Shown here: positions 58,058 to 64,000 of the stretch, piece after piece
How positions within the stretch are numbered: the first letter of the stretch is position 1
How the letters are laid out: each line of letters starts with the position of its first letter
Assembly (NCBI RefSeq): GCF_001613105.1
Contig: NZ_BDBS01000041.1
Coordinates: 1-64,000 of the forward strand
Direction of reading: 5' to 3'
Length of the DNA: 64,000 bases
From: Nocardia pseudobrasiliensis NBRC 108224
Lineage (GTDB): Bacteria; Actinomycetota; Actinomycetes; Mycobacteriales; Mycobacteriaceae
Made by a program: the position numbers and the translations under genes
Notes under the pieces: model-generated
Told to the model about the DNA's origin: nothing
The model's database searches: none
The model's input: only the letters and a program-made list of their open reading frames with translations

Positions 58058-59169
58058 CCCTGCGCCTCGGACCCGGCGATCACCACGATATTGCCGCCGT
58101 CGCGCTTCGCGTCGTACATCGCCGCATCGGAGCGGCGCAGAATCTGTTGCAGGCGAGCCGGATCGCGCACATCCGCGATCCGGCAGCGCGCGACGCCCAC
58201 GCTGGCGGTCACGACCATCGACAGGCCCGGCACGGTCTCGACGGCCCGGCGCAGCCGCTCCCCCGCGGCCGACAGCGATTTCGCCCGCAGCCGCCCGACC
58301 ACCACGAACTCCTCGCCACCGGTGCGCGCGACCACCGCATCGGAACCCGCCGCCCACCGCAGGCTCTCGGCGACCCGCCGCAGCACGTCGTCACCGCACT
58401 GATGACCGTAGGTGTCGTTCACGATCTTGAATCGGTCCAGATCGATGGTGGCCGCATAGGCCGAACCCGCCGTGCGGGACCGAAACGACTGCGTCAGTTG
58501 ATAATCGAGTCCGCGCCGGTTCAGCAACGTGGTCAACGGATCCAGCAGCGCGTGCAGCCGCCAGAGCCAGTAGCAGAACTGCACCGTCGGCAATCCGACG
58601 ACGCTCAACGCCACCACGATCAACACGACGGCGATCGCGAGCCGACCGTCACCGGCCGCGACGCCCGAATGCGCCGGATCGTCGGCCGTCAGCAACAGCG
58701 CGAGCGTCAGAATCGAGCCCAGCGACCAACCGATGTGCAGCATGAGCACCGGCGGCCCGTGGAAGATCAGGCACATTCCGACGACGGTCAGCAACGTCAT
58801 CACCAGCGCGCCGTAGACGCGATGCCCCGCGGCCAGCGCGCCGAAGGTGATGGCGAGGTCCGCACTGGCACACCACAGCAGCGCACGCGTGCGACTCGGC
58901 CACGGCAGCAACCACCAGCGCAGCGCCCACAGCGCGGTGAGCCCGACGACCACCCAGCAGCCGATCTCGAACACACCGTTGCGCGGCCCGATATGCGACA
59001 GCAGCGACAACACCGTGACCAGGCACATCACCGCGCCGCCCGCGCCGATCATCGTCTTGACCCAGCCGAGCGCGGAATGAAAGCGCAGCACATCGACCAG
59101 CCAGTCGTAGCCCGCCCGGTCCCGCCACCAGTTCGCGATCAATGTCCGACTGCCGGTCACCCGAATCAC
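57922..59169 (-). CDS. Membrane-bound GGDEF diguanylate cyclase
   Basis: A 415-aa protein with about six membrane helices in the first 190 residues (e.g. WVKTMIGAGGAVMCLVTVLSLL, FEIGCWVVVGLTALWALRW, LAIAVVLIVVALSVVGLPTV) and a C-terminal GGDEF domain: DPLTTLLNRRG, IDLDRFKIVNDTYGHQCGDDVLRRVA and the active-site GGEEF. The region where the inhibitory RxxD site would lie reads AGSD, so product inhibition may be weak. It would make c-di-GMP from GTP at the membrane. Its last 45 codons overlap the amidohydrolase 3' end. Confidence 0.92.
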   Translation of the reverse strand: MIRVTGSRTLIANWWRDRAGYDWLVDVLRFHSALGWVKTMIGAGGAVMCLVTVLSLLSHIGPRNGVFEIGCWVVVGLTALWALRWWLLPWPSRTRALLWCASADLAITFGALAAGHRVYGALVMTLLTVVGMCLIFHGPPVLMLHIGWSLGSILTLALLLTADDPAHSGVAAGDGRLAIAVVLIVVALSVVGLPTVQFCYWLWRLHALLDPLTTLLNRRGLDYQLTQSFRSRTAGSAYAATIDLDRFKIVNDTYGHQCGDDVLRRVAESLRWAAGSDAVVARTGGEEFVVVGRLRAKSLSAAGERLRRAVETVPGLSMVVTASVGVARCRIADVRDPARLQQILRRSDAAMYDAKRDGGNIVVIAGSEAQGYTPCGAVDSALPGRAGPSQVSAATTMAPTPVSRVGWISGAKNGL

Positions 59170-59248
59170 CGCCTCGTCTCGGCAATGAATTCAGAGATAG
59201 CTGAGGGATTGCTCGCATGTCAATGCGGCCCGGCTCGGATGTCCGGTC

Positions 59249-59653
59249 TCACCACCCCTTACTCGGGAGCGCATATCCGGTCGTCGCCGTGATGTGCTCG
59301 GGCATCGGCTCGTGCCGGTCGCCGACATTGACGGTCCCGGTGATCTCGAACATCAGGATCGACGCGCCGGTGGGTGCGCAGGGCCTGTGCTCGACACCGC
59401 GCGGCACGGTGAAGACCGAACCGGTCGCCAGATGGACGGTGCGTTCGCCCGACGGCTCGCGCAGTCCGATGTCCAGCTGACCGCCGAGGACCAGGAAGAA
59501 TTCGTCGGTGTCGTCGTGGACGTGCCAGACGAATTCGCCCCGCACCTTGGCGATTCGGACGTCGTAGTCGTTGACGCGGGTGACGACGTGCGGACTCCAG
59601 AGCGCGTCGAAGGAGGCGAGGGCGGTGTTCAGGGCGATCGGTTCGTTGCGCAT
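59249..59653 (-). CDS. Cupin domain protein
   Basis: A 134-aa cupin. Motif 1 is seen in GEFVWHVHDDTDEFFLVLGGQLDIGL (HxH..E) and motif 2 in GSVFTVPRGVEHRPCAPTGASILMFEI. Metal ligands are present. It starts at ATG 59653 (GGATATTCCC upstream) and is divergent from the GlxA-type regulator at 59706, which probably controls it. Confidence 0.9.
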   Translation of the reverse strand: MRNEPIALNTALASFDALWSPHVVTRVNDYDVRIAKVRGEFVWHVHDDTDEFFLVLGGQLDIGLREPSGERTVHLATGSVFTVPRGVEHRPCAPTGASILMFEITGTVNVGDRHEPMPEHITATTGYALPSKGW

Positions 59654-59705
59654 GGGAATATCCTGGTCAGTTGTCCGGGCGCGGTGTGAGTGCTAGGAAT
59701 CGCAT

Positions 59706-60686
59706 ATGTCGCAAGATTTCTCTCACGTTCGGCCGCCGCGGGTGGTGGTGATAGTCGACGAGAACTCCAATCCGTTCGAACTCGGCTGCGCCACCGAGGT
59801 ATTCGGACTGCGCCGCCCCGAATTGGGCAGCGAGCTGTACGACTTCCGGCTGTGCGCGCCGGAGCCGCGGACGCTCATGCGCGACGGCTTCTTCACCCTG
59901 ACCGGCGTGGCAGGTCTCGAGGCCACCGAGGACGCGGATCTGCTGATCGTTCCGAACCGTCCGGATGTGGAGGTGCCGCGTCGCCCCGTGCTGCTGGCGG
60001 CCATCCGGCGCGCCCATGCCCGCGGCGCGGTGCTGGCCGGATTCTGCAGTGGCGCTTTCACGCTCGCCGAGGCAGGAATACTCGACGGCCGCCGCGCGGC
60101 GACGCACTGGATGTGGGCGGATGATTTCCGTAGCCGATTCCCCGAGGTCCGGCTGGAACCGGATGTACTGTTCGTCGACGACGGCGATATCCTCACCGCC
60201 GCGGGCAGTTCGGCCGCCCTGGATCTCGGACTGCACATCGTGCGGCGCGACTACGGCGCGGAGGTCGCCAACGCGATCAGCCGCCGCCTGGTCTTCGCCG
60301 CGCACCGCGAGGGCGGGCAGAAGCAATTCATCGAGCGCCCCGTCCCCGATCTACCCGATCAGTCGCTGGCCCCGGTCCTGGCCTGGGCTCAGCAGCGACT
60401 CGACACGCCGCTCACGGTCGCGGATCTGGCCGCCCGGGCCGCGGTCAGCCCCGCCACCCTGCATCGCCGCTTCCATACCCAACTGGGCACCACCCCGCTG
60501 GCCTGGTTGACCACCGAACGCATCACCCTGGCCTGCCGACTGATCGAGCGCGGGGAGAACCGCTTCGAAATCATCGCCCGCCGAACCGGACTCGGCACGG
60601 CCGCGAATCTGCGCACCGTCATGCGCCGCCACACCGGCCTCGCGCCATCGCAGTATCGTCGCCGATTCGGTCCGGCTCCGCGATGA
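59706..60686 (+). CDS. GlxA-family AraC regulator with DJ-1/PfpI domain
   Basis: A 326-aa regulator. The N-terminal DJ-1/PfpI domain contains VVVIVDENSNPFELGCATEVFGL and VLAGFCSGAFTLAEAGILDGRRAATHWMWADDF. The C-terminal AraC pair is RLDTPLTVADLAARAAVSPATLHRRFHTQLGTTPLAWL and RRTGLGTAANLRTVMRRHTGLAPSQYRR. It is divergent from the cupin gene with a 52-bp gap, so it is probably a one-component regulator for it. Confidence 0.92.
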   Translation: MSQDFSHVRPPRVVVIVDENSNPFELGCATEVFGLRRPELGSELYDFRLCAPEPRTLMRDGFFTLTGVAGLEATEDADLLIVPNRPDVEVPRRPVLLAAIRRAHARGAVLAGFCSGAFTLAEAGILDGRRAATHWMWADDFRSRFPEVRLEPDVLFVDDGDILTAAGSSAALDLGLHIVRRDYGAEVANAISRRLVFAAHREGGQKQFIERPVPDLPDQSLAPVLAWAQQRLDTPLTVADLAARAAVSPATLHRRFHTQLGTTPLAWLTTERITLACRLIERGENRFEIIARRTGLGTAANLRTVMRRHTGLAPSQYRRRFGPAPR

Positions 60687-60700
60687 GCGGCGGTTGTGGC

Positions 60701-60985
60701 TCAGTCGTTTCGGAATTGTTCGGCGCGGTGCGATAAGCGTTCGGAGAAGGTGGCCATCCACGCCGCGGACTCCGGCTCATCGGCCGCGTCGATCGACGGA
60801 CGCGCGGCTCTCGATGCCACCGGAACCTCGTTTCGCGCGGATCGTCCGGGTTGGGATTGCATGGCGAGCAGGCGGACCGCCCATGCGACATAAGCCGATA
60901 CGCTCATTCCGGCGCAGTCGGCGGCATCGCGCAGGGGCAGCCAATCGTCCTCGTCGACGGTTACCGTGATTTCCCTCGTCCCCAT
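60701..60985 (-). CDS. Small hypothetical protein, RHH-like N-terminus
   Basis: A 94-aa protein starting MGTREITVTVDEDDWLPLRD. The strand-helix-helix pattern ITVTVDEDDWLPLRDAADCAGMSVSAYVAWAVRLL is like a ribbon-helix-helix DNA-binding domain. The remainder is low-complexity (Ala, Arg, Ser). It could be an antitoxin-like or plasmid-type small regulator; no toxin gene is adjacent. It lies in the place where prcA normally follows prcB. Confidence 0.6.
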   Translation of the reverse strand: MGTREITVTVDEDDWLPLRDAADCAGMSVSAYVAWAVRLLAMQSQPGRSARNEVPVASRAARPSIDAADEPESAAWMATFSERLSHRAEQFRND

Positions 60986-61057
60986 AGTCGCCCACCGTAG
61001 CCGTGATCATCGCCACGCGCGGTCGACACCCCACGGATCGGGACTGTTTGTCGCGTT

Positions 61058-61870
61058 TCAGGACGCTTCGGTGGCACGCTCCGCGAGCAGCGCCCCGGTG
61101 ATCTCGGCAAATCGGTCCTCGCCGACCTGCTGCGCGCCCTCGGCGTCGATGACGACCGCGGTCGGATAGATTCCCCGAATCACATCCGGCCCACCGGTGG
61201 CCGTATCGTCGTCGGCGGCATCGAGCAGCGATTCGACGGCGATCCGCAGTGCGCGGTCGGCATCGAGGTCGCGGCTGTAGGTCTTCTTCAGCGACGTCTT
61301 CGCGAACAGCGACCCCGAACCGACCGCGGCGTAACCGAATCGCTCCTCCGTGCGGCCGCCCACGAGGTCATAGGAGACGATCCGCCCCGCGCGGCTCGGA
61401 TCGGAGGCGCGCGAGTCGTATCCGACGAGCAACGGCACCACCGCCAAATCCTGCATGGCCGCGGGCAGATTCTCGCGCACCATCTGCGAAAGCTTGTTGG
61501 CCTTGCCCTCGAAGGTCAGCGGCACGCCCTCGATCTTCTCGTAATGTTCGAGTTCGACCGCGAACAGCCGAATCATCTCCACCGCCGTGCCGACCGTCCC
61601 CGCGAAACCCGCCGCGGAATAGGCATCGGTGATGAACACCTTCTCCATATCCCGGGTCGCCAGCAGATTCCCCATGGTCCCCCGACGGTCACCGGCCAGC
61701 AGCACGCCCCCGCGATAGCTCACCGCGACGATCGTGGTCCCGTGCACGACCTCACCCGCACCCGGCCCTCGTCCACCCGACCCGTGCCACGGCAGCAATT
61801 GCGGCGCTTCCGCCCGCAACCGGTCGAAGAAGGACGACGTCGCGTAATTCCAGTCGACCGCATCGCTCAT
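61058..61870 (-). CDS. prcB: Proteasome beta subunit (no alpha-subunit gene adjacent)
   Basis: A 270-aa PrcB from ATG 61870 (GGAGGGG upstream). The propeptide of about 44 residues ends HG, and Thr45 begins the mature chain (TTIVAVSYRGGVLLAGDRRG), with the expected Thr1, Asp17-region and Lys in DMEKVF. FAVELEHYEKIEGVPLTFEGKANKLSQMV, the S.GYAAVGSGSLFAKTSLKK segment and DAADDDTATGGPDVIRGIYPTAVVID match the Mycobacterium enzyme closely. In mycobacteria and nocardiae prcB is usually followed by prcA and preceded by pup; neither is here. Confidence 0.93.
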   Translation of the reverse strand: MSDAVDWNYATSSFFDRLRAEAPQLLPWHGSGGRGPGAGEVVHGTTIVAVSYRGGVLLAGDRRGTMGNLLATRDMEKVFITDAYSAAGFAGTVGTAVEMIRLFAVELEHYEKIEGVPLTFEGKANKLSQMVRENLPAAMQDLAVVPLLVGYDSRASDPSRAGRIVSYDLVGGRTEERFGYAAVGSGSLFAKTSLKKTYSRDLDADRALRIAVESLLDAADDDTATGGPDVIRGIYPTAVVIDAEGAQQVGEDRFAEITGALLAERATEAS

Positions 61871-61982
61871 CTCGACCCCTCCTCCACGCACACCGCCGAG
61901 CCCACACCCGGTAAACCGACATTACCCTGTCGAAACAGGTTGAGATGCAATCGAACCTGCGGCCCGCCGCCGAACGGCGAGT

Positions 61983-62537
61983 CTAAGGCTGTGGCACTCG
62001 ATGGCACCAGGTTCGCAGCGGCCCGGATCGTCCCCGAACAGTGACCGGATCGTCGGTGAGCTCGAAGCCGGTCGCACGGGCGACGGCAACGCTGGCGGCA
62101 TTCGCCGAGTTGATGCGCAGCAGGACATGTCTGGTGCCCAGTTCGCGATAGGCGTAGTCGGTGAGCAGGCGGACCGCGCTCGCCGCGAGACCTCGGCCGC
62201 GGTGTGCGGCGCCTACCGCATAGGCCAGTTCGGCGTCGGAACCGGTGCGGAACAACAGGATTTCACCGAGTGGAGTGCGCGCGTCGGTGGTGATCGCGAG
62301 CTGGATAGCGACGCCATCGGCGCGCAGAGCCCGGGAACGGTCGAGATAGTTTCGCGCCTCGATCTCGTCGAACGGACTGCGCAGCGGGGTCCAGCGGCCG
62401 ACTTCGTTCTCGTCGAACAGCTCGACCATGGCCGGTATGTCGGCGTCGCCCCACTCCCGCAAATGAATTTCGTTCCCGCACAGCGCGATTGTCTCCGGTA
62501 GTGCGGGTTCGGACGCATTGTTCGTCATGGTCGTCAA
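61983..62537 (-). CDS. GNAT family N-acetyltransferase
   Basis: A 184-aa GNAT protein of the RimJ/RimL type. NEIHLREWGDADIPAMVELFDENEVGRWTPLRSP at the start, AYAVGAAHRGRGLAASAVRLLTDYA for the acetyl-CoA loop and VLLRINSANAASVAVARATGFELTD near the C-terminus. It may start at the TTG 62537 (GGAGACC upstream) or at ATG 62528. The substrate is unknown. Confidence 0.88.
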   Translation of the reverse strand: MTTMTNNASEPALPETIALCGNEIHLREWGDADIPAMVELFDENEVGRWTPLRSPFDEIEARNYLDRSRALRADGVAIQLAITTDARTPLGEILLFRTGSDAELAYAVGAAHRGRGLAASAVRLLTDYAYRELGTRHVLLRINSANAASVAVARATGFELTDDPVTVRGRSGPLRTWCHRVPQP

Positions 62538-62655
62538 CAGGTCTCCGGATCGATCTCAGCGTGGGTGCGGGCCGCAGCGAGAGCGTATCGAACTTCGCCG
62601 CTGACCACTCCCCGCTAAGCTGCCATCGACAGCGAAACACGTTGGAGGGCAGTCA

Positions 62656-63288
62656 ATGTCTAGGATCAGGGATGTGTATTTGGAGGCCGCGGCCTCCGCG
62701 GCGCGGTTGCTGTCCGATCCGGCGATCGGTGCCGCATGGGAGCGGCCGAGTGTGTTGAAGGAATTCAGCGTTCGCGGGCTCGCCGGGCATCTCGGCGCGC
62801 AGATTCTGCACGTATCACGGGTGCTGGTGGCCGAGGCGCCGCAGGCGCGGCCGGTGACGATCGCGGAGTTCTTCGACGGAGCCGAGGCGTTTCAAGCCGA
62901 TACCGACGCGGAGATCAATGTGCGTATCCGGGAGGGCGGTGAATCCGTGGCGGCCGATGGCGCGGAGGCATTGGCCGCCGCGGTGGAATCGACGGTCGCC
63001 CAGCAACTCACGGCGCTTCCGACCGAACCGCACGACCGCATCATCTCCTTCGCGCAGACACCGATGCTCCTCGACGATTTCCTGCTGACCCGCATGCTCG
63101 AAATCGTCGTCCACTCCGACGATCTGGCCCTCAGCGCCGACATTCCCACCCCCGCCTTCCCGCCGCACGTCTTCGAGCCGGTACTCGACCTGCTGTCACG
63201 CCTCGCGGTGACCCGGCACGGTCAACCGGCCGTTCTGCGCGCCCTGAGCCGAGCCGAACGCGCACCCGACACCATCGCAGGCATTTGA
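62656..63288 (+). CDS. Maleylpyruvate isomerase family, mycothiol-dependent enzyme
   Basis: A 210-aa DinB-fold protein starting at ATG 62656 behind TTGGAGGG. The pattern W.RPSVLKEFSVRGLAGHLGAQIL (metal His), ..FAQTPMLLDDFLLTRMLEIVVHSDDLAL (conserved R.LE..VH.WDL-type motif with the second and third metal ligands) is that of mycothiol-dependent maleylpyruvate isomerase relatives. Mycothiol is restricted to actinobacteria. The true substrate is unknown. Confidence 0.85.
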   Translation: MSRIRDVYLEAAASAARLLSDPAIGAAWERPSVLKEFSVRGLAGHLGAQILHVSRVLVAEAPQARPVTIAEFFDGAEAFQADTDAEINVRIREGGESVAADGAEALAAAVESTVAQQLTALPTEPHDRIISFAQTPMLLDDFLLTRMLEIVVHSDDLALSADIPTPAFPPHVFEPVLDLLSRLAVTRHGQPAVLRALSRAERAPDTIAGI

Positions 63289-63297
63289 CCCGCGGCG

Positions 63298-64000
63298 CTA
63301 CTTTCGAGTGAAGGTGTAAACGGTGCTCTGCGTTTTGCACAGATTCGGTTTGTTCACCACGACGGTGAGATTTCCGGAAGCGGAATCGTAGTCCAGCCCT
63401 TCGGATTCGAAGGTGCCGCGACAGGTGCTGATCTGCGGCAGCGTTCCCAGCGTGCGCACCGCCGCCGACCGATCCCTGCCGTCGAGCGCCCCGGCCCAGG
63501 TGATCTCCAGCAGCGTCGGAATGGTGCCGCCCGCGGGGTCGGGCACATCAGAAGTGCACAGCAGCGCGGTCGGACCGGAGAAGGTACAGCCCTGCACGTT
63601 CTGCACCGTTGTGTCGAGGGTCAGAAATCCCGTTCGCGCGAGCGCCCCCGCCGCCGGCGCGGCCGGATTCAGCAGCGGCGCGGCGAAGATCAGAAACCGC
63701 GACATCTGCCCCCATTCGCCATTGAGCATCCACCGCGCGTCCGGGCTGACCGCGACCCACGAATTGTTGAACCGCGCACCGGGTTCCAGTGTGTAGGTGA
63801 AATCCGAAACCACACCCTTCGGATCGGTGACCCGGAACAGCTTCGACGACCGACCCGACTGCTCGTAGGCGTCGAATACATAGCCCTGCGCGGAATCCGG
63901 ATCGCCGACATGATTCCAGCCCTGATCCGACAGATCACTCGGAACCTGCCCCACGCCACGGAAAACCAACTCCGACCCACCCGCGACCTTCCGCGTCGCG
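63298..64000 (-). CDS. Probable secreted or surface protein, C-terminal part (5' end outside window)
   Basis: A partial ORF of 234 codons open to the window edge. It reads VFRGVGQVPSDLSDQGWNHV, ARFNNSWVAVSPDARWMLNG, LTLDTTVQNVQGCTFSGPTA, LEITWAGALDGRD and ends YDSASGNLTVVVNKPNLCKT. The repeated short beta-type segments, paired cysteines and SPDARWML-like WD/beta-propeller motif suggest an extracytoplasmic beta-propeller-like protein. No close family is recognised. Confidence 0.7.
   Translation of the reverse strand, partial: ATRKVAGGSELVFRGVGQVPSDLSDQGWNHVGDPDSAQGYVFDAYEQSGRSSKLFRVTDPKGVVSDFTYTLEPGARFNNSWVAVSPDARWMLNGEWGQMSRFLIFAAPLLNPAAPAAGALARTGFLTLDTTVQNVQGCTFSGPTALLCTSDVPDPAGGTIPTLLEITWAGALDGRDRSAAVRTLGTLPQISTCRGTFESEGLDYDSASGNLTVVVNKPNLCKTQSTVYTFTRK

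Overview
The window is high-GC DNA with strong G/C third-position codon bias. It carries a bacterial 20S proteasome beta subunit, a maleylpyruvate-isomerase-type mycothiol enzyme, F420-type LLM oxidoreductases, a DUF3558-type lipoprotein, a secreted lipase, a DUF6010 protein, DUF4241 and many TetR/GlxA/WYL regulators. This points to a mycolic-acid actinomycete, most likely Nocardia or a close relative; the genus is inferred from gene content, not from a marker gene. No rRNA, tRNA or CRISPR array was seen.

The window has two textures. From 1 to about 37.7 kb it is loosely packed accessory DNA. Single catabolic or redox genes, each with its own regulator, are separated by gaps that hold gene remnants (MarR, IS30 transposase, RibD-type reductase, PPOX-type protein, TetR), a frameshifted LuxR-type ATPase regulator, tiny ORFs and about a dozen copies of an imperfect palindromic repeat. 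Recognisable units are: a flavoprotein monooxygenase; an epoxide hydrolase divergent from a WYL regulator (3.6-5.8 kb); an SDR/TetR pair with two identical palindromic operators (10.5-11.9 kb); a carboxylesterase / MarR / UbiX / UbiD group tied together by one shared palindrome (13.2-17.7 kb), read as a phenolic-ester hydrolysis and decarboxylation module; an enoyl-CoA hydratase and a cupin (19.7-21.5 kb); DUF6010 divergent from a GlxA-type regulator; a second epoxide hydrolase; an LLM oxidoreductase; an aldo/keto reductase behind a textbook MerR-type promoter; TetR plus small membrane protein; TetR plus NADP-binding oxidoreductase; a translationally coupled SnoaL-like pair; and a secreted lipase.

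From 38 kb to the end the DNA is densely packed and free of that repeat. It starts with dinB under a LexA box, a NUDIX hydrolase, an FAD monooxygenase and a patatin. The centrepiece is a Calvin-Benson-Bassham operon on the minus strand (cbbL-cbbS-cbbX-fructose-1,6-bisphosphatase-phosphoribulokinase, 49.4 to 44.5 kb) with a divergent LysR regulator (cbbR). Together these genes encode a red-type form I RubisCO, its CbbX activase, and the two enzymes needed to make and regenerate ribulose bisphosphate. Beyond it lie a DUF4241 protein, an MFS/LLM pair, a DHA2-type exporter with MarR and TetR regulators, an M20 amidohydrolase behind a TetR-type operator, a membrane GGDEF diguanylate cyclase, a cupin/GlxA pair and a proteasome beta-subunit gene with no alpha-subunit gene next to it.

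All calls come from reading the sequence and recalling family features; no database search was possible.
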